Shown: positions 6,972 through 14,767 of the stretch, in pieces | How positions within the stretch are numbered: position 1 is the first letter of the stretch | How the letters are laid out: every line of letters begins with the position of its first letter | Source: Murinocardiopsis flavida | GTDB lineage: Bacteria > Actinomycetota > Actinomycetes > Streptosporangiales > Streptosporangiaceae | DNA: 64,000 nt | Direction of reading: 5' to 3' | NCBI RefSeq assembly: GCF_003014485.1 | Contig: NZ_PYGA01000016.1 | Coordinates: 1-64,000 of the forward strand | Notes under the pieces: generated by a model | What the model was told of the DNA's origin: nothing | The model's database searches: none | The model's input: the letters and a program-made list of their open reading frames with translations, nothing else | Position numbers and translations under genes: made by a program

Positions 6972-7910
6972 TCAGGAGCAGTCGACGGCGATCTTGCCCA
7001 GGGCCCCGGCACCGAAGGCGTCGAACGCCTGCGGCGCCTGCTCCAGCGGGAACGTCGCGGTGACCGGGACGGTAAGCGCGCCCGAGGCGGCCTGCGCGGC
7101 CAGCGCGGCCAGAGTCTGGGCGTTGGCGTCGGCCATGATCGGGTGGACGGTGACGTCGGCGCCGTCGAGGGCTTCGGCGGTCAGGCCGAGGGTGGAGGCG
7201 ATCCGCCCGCCGGAGCGCAGCAGGGCGGCCAGGGCCGTCCCATCGCCCGCCAGGTGCAGTACCGCGTGCACCCCCTCGGGGGCCAAGGCCCGGACCTGGT
7301 CCTCCACGGCGCCGGTGTAGTCGACGAGGTGGATCTCGGCGTCGGTCAGGCCGGTGACGAATTCGGCCTCGGCGCCGGGGCGTGCGGTGGCGATCACCCG
7401 GGCGCCCCGGGCCGCGGCGAGCTGCACGGCCAGGGCTCCCACACCGCCGGTGGCACCAGAGATCAGTACCGTCTCGCCCTCGGCCGGGGACACGGCGTTC
7501 ACGCTGTCGAGCGCGGCGGTCCCGGCCAGCCCCAGAGCACCGGTGTCCCGCACCGCCAAGCCCTCGGGGATGCGTGCGACCCCGTAGCCGGCGGCCACGG
7601 TGACGTACTGGGCCAGTGATCCAGTGCCCAGGAACGGCTTCATCACCACACCGAAGACCGCGTCACCGACCGCGAAGCCCTCCGCACCCTCACCGAGCGC
7701 CTCCACGGTGCCCGCGAAGTCCTTGCCGACCACCAGCGGGAACCGGTGCTCCATCATCCCGTCCAGGTAGCCGGCCGCCGTGGCCGCGTCAAAGCCGTTC
7801 ACCGACGAAGCGGCCACCTTCACCAGCAGCTCACCGGCCTGCGGCCGGGGGGTCTCCACATCGGTCACGGCCGGGGCCGAGGGGACCTCGCTCAGTGCCA
7901 GAGCACGCAT
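6972..7910 (-). CDS. NADP-dependent MDR oxidoreductase (quinone oxidoreductase type)
   Basis: A 312-residue medium-chain reductase of the zeta-crystallin-like, zinc-free type. It has an N-terminal GroES-like domain (GKDFAGTVEALGEG) and a Rossmann domain with ISGATGGVGALAVQLAAARGA; no structural zinc cysteines are seen. These enzymes reduce quinones or enones with NADPH. It is the first gene of a leftward group with an atypical SDR and perhaps the VOC protein. It is divergent from a TetR regulator, and two GTGGAA-type palindromes fill the shared 101-base promoter region, so repression relieved by an electrophile or quinone is likely but inferred. Confidence 0.88.
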   Translation of the reverse strand: MRALALSEVPSAPAVTDVETPRPQAGELLVKVAASSVNGFDAATAAGYLDGMMEHRFPLVVGKDFAGTVEALGEGAEGFAVGDAVFGVVMKPFLGTGSLAQYVTVAAGYGVARIPEGLAVRDTGALGLAGTAALDSVNAVSPAEGETVLISGATGGVGALAVQLAAARGARVIATARPGAEAEFVTGLTDAEIHLVDYTGAVEDQVRALAPEGVHAVLHLAGDGTALAALLRSGGRIASTLGLTAEALDGADVTVHPIMADANAQTLAALAAQAASGALTVPVTATFPLEQAPQAFDAFGAGALGKIAVDCS

Positions 7911-7929
7911 GACAACACCTTCCGATTAA

Positions 7930-7996
7930 GTGGAACGGCCTTCCCGATTCCACCGTCGGCCAGGGTAACAACATAAGTGGCCCGCCTGTTCCACTT
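7930..7996. promoter_or_regulatory. Paired TetR-type operators between MDR and TetR genes
   Basis: Two related inverted repeats are visible: GTGGAA-N12-TTCCAC (7930-7953) and AAGTGG-N10-CCACTT (7975-7996). They share the half-site AAGTGGAA and their centres are 44 bp apart, about four helical turns. One lies 20 bases from the MDR start and the other 16 bases from the tetR start, so binding could repress both genes. Confidence 0.65.
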
Positions 7997-8011
7997 GGGT
8001 ACAGTGGAGGC

Positions 8012-8704
8012 ATGACCTCCCCGGACTCCGGAGAAAACTCGGACCAGACGCCGGACGCGGACCTGCGCGCGGACGCCGCACGCAACCGCGACCGCATCCT
8101 GGCCGCCGCCCGCCGCCTCTACGCCACCGCCGGCCTCGGCGTGCCCATGGCCGCCGTCGCCCGCGAGGCCGGGGTCGGCAAGGCCACGCTGTCGCGCCGC
8201 TTCGCCACCCGGGAGGAGCTCATCAACGCGGTCTTCGCCGACCGCATGGACGCCTACGCCGCCGCCGTCACCACCGCCCTGGCCGAACCCGACCCCTGGC
8301 ACGGCTTCACCCGCTACATCCACGACATCTGTGCCATGCAGGCCGCCGACCGCGGCTTCGCCGACGTGCTGACCATGACCTTCCCCGCCGCCAAGGCCCT
8401 GGAGGCACGCCGCGCCCAGGCATACGACGGCCTCCTAACCCTCATCGAGGGCGCCAAGGGCAGCGGGCGCCTGCGCGAGGACTTCACCCACCAGGACGTG
8501 GTCATCCTGCTCATGGCCAACGCGGGTGTGGTCAACGCCACCGGCGACGCCGCCCCCGACACCTGGCGGCGCCTGGTCGCGCAGATGCTGCGCGCCTACG
8601 CCACCCCCCACGCCCCGCTTCCCCCGCTGCCCCAGGCCCCTGCGCCCACGGTCCTGTACCGCGCCATGATCCTCCTGGGCCGCACCGGCCCCACACGGCC
8701 GTGA
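8012..8704 (+). CDS. TetR-family regulator
   Basis: The 230-residue protein has an N-terminal TetR helix-turn-helix (about 22-70) with RILAAARRLYATAGLG, AAVAREAGVGKATLSRRF and ATREELINAVF. The ligand-binding half contains the TetR_C-like segment GFADVLTMTFP. Divergence from an NADPH-dependent reductase gene, plus two matching palindromes between them, indicates local autorepression and control of that reductase. The C-terminus is Pro-rich (APLPPLPQAPAP). No ligand can be inferred beyond the usual small hydrophobic compound. Confidence 0.9.
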   Translation: MTSPDSGENSDQTPDADLRADAARNRDRILAAARRLYATAGLGVPMAAVAREAGVGKATLSRRFATREELINAVFADRMDAYAAAVTTALAEPDPWHGFTRYIHDICAMQAADRGFADVLTMTFPAAKALEARRAQAYDGLLTLIEGAKGSGRLREDFTHQDVVILLMANAGVVNATGDAAPDTWRRLVAQMLRAYATPHAPLPPLPQAPAPTVLYRAMILLGRTGPTRP

Positions 8705-8948
8705 GCGGTTCCGAACACCCGATCCGGAGAAGTACTTCCGGAAAAACACGGACCGGGCGGCCCCGCCGCACCCTCGACCTCCCCCAGGACTTGGCGGGCG
8801 AACTCACCACGTTCACCGGCCGGCCGCCACCGACCTGGGACTCGGCCGCCCCGCTTCGGGACCGACCGGTGAGGGCCTACCGCCAGGTCCTGTAGTAATC
8901 CTCGACCCCCACCCGTCCGAACGTGCCCGGTGGCCGCACCTCCCCTGC

Positions 8949-10178
8949 TCAGGCGGACCGCGCCGCGCGGTAGGTCAGCTTCCGCAGCAGCACCTCCGCC
9001 GGGCCCCGCAGTCCTGCCCGTTCCAGCGCCGCCGCGCCGGCCACCGTCATCGCCCAGGTGGCCACCGCCACCGCCGACGCCGACCAGCTCGACAGGTGCG
9101 CGCCCAACCCCAGCCCCCAGGCCGCCAGGACCGGCCCCCACACCAGCGACTGCGCCATGTACCCGCTCATCGACCGCCGCCCCAGCGCCCCCAGCCACCG
9201 CACCGGCCGCGCCGCGGCCGCCGCGCGTCCGCTCAGCCAGTGCGCGAGCAGCCCGAACAGCGCCGCGTACCCGACCCCGGTGAAGGTCCCGGCGAAGAAG
9301 TGCACCCCCGTGAGCACCGGCACCGGGCCGACCTCGACGGACGTGGTGTGCTGGAGGGCCAGAACCGCACCGGTGGTCCACCCCGCGGCGATCCCCCAGA
9401 ACGCGAGCCGCCGCAGCAGCACCAGGTGCCGGCCCGGCTCGTCCAGCAGCCGGTGCCGCGCCGCGAGCACCCCCATCAGGAACACCGCAGGCAGCGCCAG
9501 CTGCGCGAGCCCGCTGAACACCATCAGCCACGCCGGGAACCGCGCCGCCGCCGAGGCCGCATAGGACGGTTCCGCGATGCTCGCCCGCTGCGTGTCGGCC
9601 GCCAACGTAGCGCCGACATCCGCGGCGGCCAGCGCGTTCGCCAGGGCGACGAGCGCGGCCAAACCCAGCAGGACCCCGATCCAGACCTTCAGCGTCCGGT
9701 CCGAACGGCCGAAGAACGGCGGCACCATGATCAGACCCATCAGCCCGTACAGGCCGATGATGTCGCCCTGCCACAGCAGCAGCGCGTGCACCGCCCCGAA
9801 CACGATCATCCACAGGTGGCGCCGGCGCAGCAGCCGCCGCACCTGGACGGCGGTGGCTCCCTTGGCCGTCTGCCGCGCGTACATCTGCCCGATGCCGTAG
9901 GCGAAGAGGAACCCGAACATCGAGTAGACCCGGGCATCCACCACGATCAGCGTGAACGCCTGGGCGACCCGGTCGGCCACGCCCCCTTCCACCGGGTGCA
10001 TCCCCACCGAGCCCACGTGCGCGGCGTACAGGAAGAACGGGGTGTGCGCCAGGGCGATCAGCAGCAGCATCACGCCCCGCGCCAGGTCGGGTGCCAGGGA
10101 CCGGTCCGACAGCGGAGTCGAGCGCACCGGGCCGCCGCCCGGCCGGGGCGGCGCGCGATCGGGGTTTCGGGTGGTCAT
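8949..10178 (-). CDS. DUF418-family integral membrane protein (YeiB-like)
   Basis: The 409-residue protein has about ten hydrophobic segments. It begins with a Pro/Arg-rich cytoplasmic N-terminus and RSLAPDLARGVMLLLIALAH, typical of DUF418/YeiB proteins. The C-terminal DUF418 part contains GRRSMSGYMAQS and a following membrane pair. The family is distantly related to acyltransferase-3 proteins and may handle acylated or lipid-linked compounds, but its function is not established. It is divergent from a TetR gene with repeated operator-like sites between them. Bases 8705-8948 after the stop hold no convincing gene. Confidence 0.82.
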   Translation of the reverse strand: MTTRNPDRAPPRPGGGPVRSTPLSDRSLAPDLARGVMLLLIALAHTPFFLYAAHVGSVGMHPVEGGVADRVAQAFTLIVVDARVYSMFGFLFAYGIGQMYARQTAKGATAVQVRRLLRRRHLWMIVFGAVHALLLWQGDIIGLYGLMGLIMVPPFFGRSDRTLKVWIGVLLGLAALVALANALAAADVGATLAADTQRASIAEPSYAASAAARFPAWLMVFSGLAQLALPAVFLMGVLAARHRLLDEPGRHLVLLRRLAFWGIAAGWTTGAVLALQHTTSVEVGPVPVLTGVHFFAGTFTGVGYAALFGLLAHWLSGRAAAAARPVRWLGALGRRSMSGYMAQSLVWGPVLAAWGLGLGAHLSSWSASAVAVATWAMTVAGAAALERAGLRGPAEVLLRKLTYRAARSA

Positions 10179-10229
10179 GTCGTCCTCTCGGTGGGGGTTC
10201 AGGTGCCTGCACGACCACTACCAACACAC

Positions 10230-10283
10230 TGTGCTAGTAACAGTAAGAGACTAACACGGTGTGCTATTACGGTGTACTAGTAA
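10230..10283. promoter_or_regulatory. Three iterated operator-like sites between DUF418 and TetR genes
   Basis: The motif TGTGCTAGTAA recurs as TGTGCTAGTAA (10230-10240), TGTGCTATTAC (10260-10270) and TGTACTAGTAA (10273-10283). Two form inverted repeats: TANCAC-N3-GTGNTA (10252-10266) and TTAC-N9-GTAA (10267-10283). The cluster lies just upstream of the tetR start and in the divergent DUF418 promoter. Confidence 0.6.
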
Positions 10284-10303
10284 GGTGGGGGATGGAGGCG
10301 CAC

Positions 10304-10906
10304 ATGACTGAATCAGCCAGTTCAAAGCCGGGTTCCCGGCACAGGATCCTCGTGGCGGCCGCGACGATGCTCGGCGAGAATCCGGCCGCGCGACTGAGCG
10401 TGCGGTCCGTCGCCGCCAGAGCGGGGGTGAGTACGGGATCGCTCCGGCACCACTTCCCGACACAGCGCGTTCTGGAGGACGCGGTGCTCGCGGGCATCTA
10501 CGACCTGGTCGCCCCGGACGACCCCATCCACGACACCGACACGCCCGCACGGGACCGGCTGGTCGGCTGCCTCCGGCAGATACTCGCGCCCACCGGGACC
10601 GGACGGCAGGCGAGAGCGGCCCTGCGCCAGACCTACGAGACGCTGATCGCCACCGAGCCGACCGAGGAAACGCGGCAGGGGTACCTCGCCCTGGAGCGGA
10701 CGATGCAGCACCGCGTCGAGCATTGGCTGGCCGTCCTCGCCGACGAGGGGGCACTCCCCCACGGCGACAACGCCCAACGCGCGAAGTTCCTGCTCACCGT
10801 CGTCAACGGCCTCACTCTGGAAAGGGCGCTGCCGAGCGCGGAATCGGTCCTCGTCTCCGAGAACGCGGCCCTGTTCGCCGCCGTCGACGCCATCCTGGGC
10901 GGCTGA
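10304..10906 (+). CDS. TetR-family regulator
   Basis: A 200-residue TetR protein. The helix-turn-helix spans about residues 12-58 (RILVAAATMLGENPAARLSVRS, then ARAGVSTGSLRHHF), with a C-terminal domain of the TetR_C_6/PfmR-like kind. The ATG at 10304 is chosen because GGAGG lies six bases upstream. A longer frame with in-frame ATGs exists but would overlap the operator repeats. It is divergent from the DUF418 membrane protein and very likely represses it and itself through the three repeated sites at 10230-10283. Confidence 0.88.
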   Translation: MTESASSKPGSRHRILVAAATMLGENPAARLSVRSVAARAGVSTGSLRHHFPTQRVLEDAVLAGIYDLVAPDDPIHDTDTPARDRLVGCLRQILAPTGTGRQARAALRQTYETLIATEPTEETRQGYLALERTMQHRVEHWLAVLADEGALPHGDNAQRAKFLLTVVNGLTLERALPSAESVLVSENAALFAAVDAILGG

Positions 10907-11105
10907 TCCCGGGGACGCAGGCCGCGCGGCCCACCGAGCGGTCGGCCCGCGGCGTGCCATGGCGAGGGGTCGTCGTCCGGTCGTCTGCCGCCCTCCCCGC
11001 GAGAGGCCGCCCGGACGCCGGGTCCCTGTCTCTGGACGGGCGCGCGGTACGGTACCTAGCGCCGCATTGCGGCGCCGACCCCTCGATCATGAAAGGCGCG
11101 ACACC

Positions 11106-11321
11106 TTGGCTGATGTCAACGACTACGCTGCCACCTTCGACCTGGTGGACTCCGATGACGACGGCCGCATCTCGGCCGCGGAGCTGCGCGAACTCATGAG
11201 CGCACTCGGCAACGAAATCTCCGCCGAGCGCGCCGACGAGGCCGTCAGCGCCGCCGACTCCGACGGCGACGGCCGTATCTCCCTGGAGGAGTTCGCCTGG
11301 TTCATGCGCGAGAACTCCTAA
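11106..11321 (+). CDS. Small EF-hand calcium-binding protein
   Basis: The 71-residue protein is essentially two EF-hands. Loop 1 is DSDDDGRISAAE (about residues 16-27) and loop 2 is DSDGDGRISLEE (about 52-63). Both carry the canonical acidic ligands at 1, 3, 5 and 12 with Gly at 6, so both should bind calcium. Similar short calmodulin-like proteins are common in actinomycetes. I place the start at TTG (11106), nine bases after GAAAGG. The in-frame extension to 10959 is Arg/Pro-rich and looks untranslated. It stands alone with no visible partner. Confidence 0.85.
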   Translation: MADVNDYAATFDLVDSDDDGRISAAELRELMSALGNEISAERADEAVSAADSDGDGRISLEEFAWFMRENS

Positions 11322-11653
11322 GCGCACCGGCGCGGCCCCGAACCCGCCGCGCCGCCACCGCGACGGCGCGGACCCCAAGGAGCCCGCGCCGGTCCCGCCA
11401 GTTCCCGGCCACCAGGCAGCACGGCACCGGGGCCCGAAGACCCCGGACTCCCCGATCGGGAACACCGCGTTGGAGCCCTCCGGCCCCTCACACGCAGGGG
11501 CAGCTCAGGGTCGCCCGGTCGCCCAGCACGACGCGGCCGGGCGACCGGATGCGTGCCCGCTCCCGCACCGGATCCCGCGAAGGGAGCCTTTCGCGCGGGG
11601 ACGCCACGGCCCTGCATCGAGCACGGCGAGAGGTTCTTGCATCGGAGCCTGAT
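11322..11653. other. 332-base intergenic stretch
   Basis: No gene is supported. A perfect 10-bp hairpin, GGTCGCCCGG (11509-11518) with CCGGGCGACC (11537-11546) and an 18-base loop, lies between the convergent EF-hand and merR genes and may terminate one or both. Confidence 0.5.
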
Positions 11654-11992
11654 TCAGCCCGGAGGAAGGTCTGATTCCTGCGAGGCGGTGCCGCGCATCT
11701 CCTCGTTGATCCGCTGGGCCTCCGCCAGCTGGTCCTGCAAGATCACGATCTTGCAGGCCGCCTCGATCGCCATGCCCTCATCGACCAGGTCCCGGGCCCG
11801 GGCGGCGATACGCAACTGGTACCGGGAGTAGCGCCGGTGCCCGCCCACCGAGCGCAGCGGTTCGATCAGCCGGGCCTCGCCCAGCGCCCGCAGGAACGCC
11901 GGCGTGGTGCCGATCAGCTCCGCCGCCCGGCCCATGGTGTACGCGGGAAAATCGTCGTCGTCCAGCCGCCCTGCGGCATCGGAACCCGTCAC
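11654..11992 (-). CDS. MerR-family regulator, short form
   Basis: A 112-residue protein with a MerR winged helix near the N-terminus (YTMGRAAELIGTTPAFLRALGEARLIEPLRS, followed by GGHRRYSRYQ). A helical segment with QDQLAEAQRINEEM follows and is probably a dimerising coiled coil. There is no cysteine or larger effector domain, so this is a short HspR/BldC-like type and not a metal sensor. The GTG start has GAGG five bases upstream. Immediately upstream (12026-12056) lies a very strong hairpin, so any promoter must fit in the 33 bases between or read through it. Confidence 0.85.
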   Translation of the reverse strand: MTGSDAAGRLDDDDFPAYTMGRAAELIGTTPAFLRALGEARLIEPLRSVGGHRRYSRYQLRIAARARDLVDEGMAIEAACKIVILQDQLAEAQRINEEMRGTASQESDLPPG

Positions 11993-12025
11993 AGCACCTC
12001 GTCATCATCTCCGGGAGCACGTCGA

Positions 12026-12056
12026 GGGCCCCGGCGCCATTGCGGCGCCGGGGCCC
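12026..12056. terminator. Very strong 13-bp hairpin upstream of merR
   Basis: Perfect 13-bp arms (12026-12038 and 12044-12056) with loop ATTGC. It lies 34 bases upstream of the leftward merR start and could insulate merR from transcription entering from the right, or act on its 5' leader. Confidence 0.65.
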
Positions 12057-12322
12057 GAGAGTTCAACACCATCTACCTACCGGCCTGGAGGCCGGTCTGC
12101 CGATTCCCGAGAACCTACTGCGACGGGAATGCGGGGATCGCGGTTGTGTGACCGGGGACCACCTTCTTTCCGAGCCAGGGTCCTGCGGTACCCGAGCGGC
12201 AACGTTCCTCGCCCGGGCGATCCTGATGGCATCTACTCCTCTCGTCCTCACTACCTACAACTGCATGTACTACTGCTGTCCTGCTACTGCGGTCCTGCTA
12301 CTGCAACTACTCGATCCTGTGC

Positions 12323-12377
12323 TACTACCGGCCCCCGGCGCCTTGTTGCACGTGCGCGCCGGTCGGGCCGACCTGCT
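12323..12377 (+). repeat. 55-bp direct repeat, copy 1
   Basis: Identical to 12588-12642, offset 265 bases. Each copy holds GGCGC-N14-GCGCC and the near-palindrome GGTCGGGCCGACC. The offset is not a multiple of three, so the copies fall in different frames. Confidence 0.9.
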
Positions 12378-12587
12378 TTCCTGCTGCGGCCTCCCCCGTG
12401 ACGGCGGGACACCGGTCCTACGCTTGCACTTCCTCATTCCACCTGCGGGGTCCTGCCAGGCGGCCTCCGGACGCGTTCACACAACCTGATCCGACGCCGG
12501 GACGCCCTCATACGTACTGCTTCTACTGCTACTCCCCCCGTGACGGCGGGAAGCCTCCTGCGGTCCTGCATCAACTGCGTACTGCTG

Positions 12588-12642
12588 TACTACCGGCCCC
12601 CGGCGCCTTGTTGCACGTGCGCGCCGGTCGGGCCGACCTGCT
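12588..12642 (+). repeat. 55-bp direct repeat, copy 2
   Basis: Exact second copy of 12323-12377. In the frame starting at GTG 12540 it encodes YYRPPAPCCTCAPVGPTC, the same peptide that copy 1 gives in another frame. Confidence 0.9.
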
Positions 12643-12940
12643 CCGCCACTACTTACCGGCGGCCTTCCGTGACCTGTTCTCTCGGCCACGACAAGAAAAT
12701 TAGCATCCACTTCGGCGCATGTCTACTCCGACGACAACAGTTTTTCGTGTGTCACGCGCCCATGAATCCGCTCCGCCCTGGACGCCGTCCGAGCAGCACC
12801 CGCCTCCGGGCACGGCCAACGGTGACCGGCGGGTGAGGGGGTCGCGGCAGTGTGGCGCAGCCATGACCTCCTGCGGACGAGTACCGGCACGTAGCTGATC
12901 GACGCTCCGAACACGGGAGGCGGTCCCGCCTGCGCCGTGG

Positions 12941-13144
12941 CTACGGCCGCTCGCCAGGGGGGTCCGGTGGGGCCGCGGTGGGTCCGATGGCCGTGAGCAC
13001 GGCGTCGAGCAGGCCGGGGCAGAAAGCGTCGAGGTCGGCGCGGCGCAGCGACATGTAGTGCCGTCGGCCGTCGACGCGCTGGCAGACCACGCCGCTCTCA
13101 CGCAGGATCCGCCAATGCGTGGTCATCGTCGACGGGGAGGCGCC
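12941..13144 (-). pseudogene. 5'-truncated ArsR-family regulator gene
   Basis: Read leftward, 13144-12941 encodes GASPSTMTTHWRILRESGVV, then CQRVDGRRHYMSLRRADLDAF. This is the recognition helix, wing and C-terminus of an ArsR regulator. The first two or three helices are missing, and the bases upstream belong to an SDR tail read on the other strand. A short product from the ATG at 13126 (61 residues) would lack most of the fold. I read it as a gene fragment left by recombination near 13140. Confidence 0.7.
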
Positions 13145-13198
13145 CGTTACGTCACCGGCGTGGTCCTGCCCATTGACGGCGGCTACAGCGCGGCCTGA
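13139..13198 (+). pseudogene. 3' remnant of an SDR gene
   Basis: The rightward frame encodes GARYVTGVVLPIDGGYSAA and a stop, the standard C-terminal end of FabG-like SDRs. Nothing SDR-like lies upstream, where the opposite strand is arsR. The fragment therefore begins at a junction near 13140. Confidence 0.65.
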
Positions 13199-13311
13199 CC
13201 GGTCGACGGCCGATCAGCGGTTCAGGACGGTTCGCGGAGTCCACTCACGGAGCCCCGGGGCGCCGGAAAATGCGTGGACGCCGTTCCGCGCGTTCGGCAG
13301 AGTGTCCGTCT

Positions 13312-14052
13312 GTGACAAGCAGCGAACTCTGGACCCGCGCGACCGCCGACCGCTACGACGACGAGGAGACCGACAGATCCTCGGCCGCCTTCCTCGAACC
13401 CACCCTCGCCTTCCTCGCCGACCTCGCCGGGACCGGTAGGGCGCTGGAGTTCGCCATCGGAACCGGGCGCGTGGGCGTCCCGCTGCGCGAACGCGGCGTG
13501 CCGGTCGAAGGCATCGAACTGTCGGAGCCCATGGCGTCGGTGCTGCGGCGCAAGATCGGGGCCGACCGGCTCCCGGTCACCATCGGCGACATGGCCACCA
13601 CCACCGTCCCCGGTGAATTCACCCTGGTCTACCTCGTCTACAACACCATCTCGAACCTCCTCACCCAGGACGAGCAGGTCGAGTGCTTCCGCAACGCCGC
13701 ACGCCACCTGGCGCCCGGCGGCCGGTTCGTCATCGAGCTGGGCGTGCCGCCGCTCCGGTTCCTGCCGCCCGGCCAGACCGCCGTGCCCTTCGACGTCTCC
13801 GCACAGCACCTCGGATTCGACACCTTCGACCTGGCCGAGCAGATCCTCGTCTCCCACCACTTCACCCGCGACGGCGACGACGGCCGGTACCGGCGCGGCA
13901 GCTCCCGGCACCGCTACGCCTGGCCGGCCGAACTCGACCTGATGGCGCGGATCGCAGGACTGGAGCTGGAGCGGCGCGTCGCCGACTGGGACGGGGCGCC
14001 GTTCACCGACGAGTCCACCCAGCACGTCTCCGTCTGGCGCAAGCCGGCCTGA
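13312..14052 (+). CDS. Class I SAM-dependent methyltransferase
   Basis: The protein (246 residues from GTG 13312) has a Rossmann methyltransferase core. ALEFAIGTGRVGVPLRERG is the SAM-binding motif I, VEGIELSEPM is motif II, and YNTISNLLTQDEQ corresponds to the region after motif III. It resembles small-molecule or ubiquinone-type methyltransferases of actinomycetes. No clear Shine-Dalgarno precedes any start; an in-frame ATG at 13270 would add 14 Arg-rich residues that look spurious. It stands alone downstream of the arsR/SDR junction. Substrate is unknown. Confidence 0.82.
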   Translation: MTSSELWTRATADRYDDEETDRSSAAFLEPTLAFLADLAGTGRALEFAIGTGRVGVPLRERGVPVEGIELSEPMASVLRRKIGADRLPVTIGDMATTTVPGEFTLVYLVYNTISNLLTQDEQVECFRNAARHLAPGGRFVIELGVPPLRFLPPGQTAVPFDVSAQHLGFDTFDLAEQILVSHHFTRDGDDGRYRRGSSRHRYAWPAELDLMARIAGLELERRVADWDGAPFTDESTQHVSVWRKPA

Positions 14053-14293
14053 GCCGGACCGAGCCGTCCCGCCGCCTCGGCCATGCGGGACGGTCCCGGC
14101 GGCACCCCCGAGTGGGGCAGCCGGGGCCGTGCGGACCCGCGGCCGGCCCCGCCGTTCCGTCCGGTGGTGCCCCTCCTCGCCCCCTGAACAGCCATCGAGC
14201 GGTCATTACCCGGCAGGTAATCGACTCCATGACCTCCCGCACGCGAGCATCGGACCCGTACCCGATCGACGCTCCGTACCCGGGAGGATTCCC

Positions 14294-14716
14294 ATGACGA
14301 CCTACCAGCCCTCCGCCGCCCGCACCGCCGACGCCCCGTTGCGCCTGGTCCTCCGCGTCGACGCGGCGGCCTGCCTGGCGTCCGGGGTGCTCCTCGCCGC
14401 CGGTGGCGCCCTCCTATCCCCGGTCCTCGGCCTGCCCACGGCGCTGCTGTGGCCGGCCGGTGCGTTCCTGCTGGTCTTCGGTGCGCTGCTGTGGTTCACC
14501 GCCGGGCGGGCGACGCTGAGCGCGGCCGCGGTGCGGGCCATCGTCGCCGTCAACGCCGCGTGGGTGCTGGCGAGCGCGGCACTGGTGGTGCCCGCCGGAC
14601 TCTTCGCCCCCACTGCCTGGGGGATATCGTTCGTCCTCGTGCAGGCCGCGGCGGTCGCCGCCCTGGCCGTCGAGGAGGCGGTGCTCCTGCGGCGCAGCAC
14701 GGCCGTCCGCCGCTGA
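14294..14716 (+). CDS. Small integral membrane protein, four predicted helices
   Basis: A 140-residue hydrophobic protein with about four membrane segments (starting near AACLASGVLLAAGGALL, LLWPAGAFLLVFGALLWF, AVRAIVAVNAAWVLASAALVV and WGISFVLVQAAAVAALAVEE). It ends in a short basic tail. The ATG at 14294 has GGGAGGA six bases upstream. I do not recognise a characterised family. It is 51 bases upstream of the XRE/MmyB-type regulator and probably co-transcribed with it, so the regulator may respond to or control it. The gap 14053-14293 before it shows no gene. Confidence 0.75.
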   Translation: MTTYQPSAARTADAPLRLVLRVDAAACLASGVLLAAGGALLSPVLGLPTALLWPAGAFLLVFGALLWFTAGRATLSAAAVRAIVAVNAAWVLASAALVVPAGLFAPTAWGISFVLVQAAAVAALAVEEAVLLRRSTAVRR

Positions 14717-14767
14717 GCACGCCGCGCACACCGAGTCCACTCAGTCGACCACGGCAAGGAAGCCCCG

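Larger units (their letters stand above)
12057..12940. other. Gene-poor block with hairpins and repeats
   Basis: No convincing gene in nearly 900 bases. It contains hairpins ACCGGCC/GGCCGGT (12079-12096) and ATTCCCG/CGGGAAT (12103-12130), a 55-bp exact direct repeat, and a shared CCCCCGTGACGGCGGGA (12394 and 12535). Many TACTGC/CTGCTA-type words occur. Forward frames through the repeat are strikingly Cys-rich (for example CYYRPPAPCCTCAPVGPTC), but lack a credible start or ribosome site. Base composition and word use differ from neighbouring genes. Confidence 0.6.

Noticed and set aside
5327-7012. Leftward open frame of 561 codons across the VOC and SDR-like genes
   Set aside because: A high-GC shadow frame: Arg/Pro/His-rich with no domain, while the overlapping frames encode recognised proteins with ribosome sites.
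8701-8895. 64-codon rightward frame after the TetR gene
   Set aside because: It starts in the tetR stop, lacks a family match or ribosome site, and is Pro/Arg-rich in a way expected by chance.
10959-11105. N-terminal extension of the EF-hand protein
   Set aside because: The added residues are Arg/Pro-rich and unlike EF-hand proteins; the TTG start at 11106 has a ribosome site and gives a normal two-EF-hand protein.
12323-12642. CRISPR-like array
   Set aside because: Only two copies of a 55-bp unit 265 bases apart, with no regular spacers and no cas genes.
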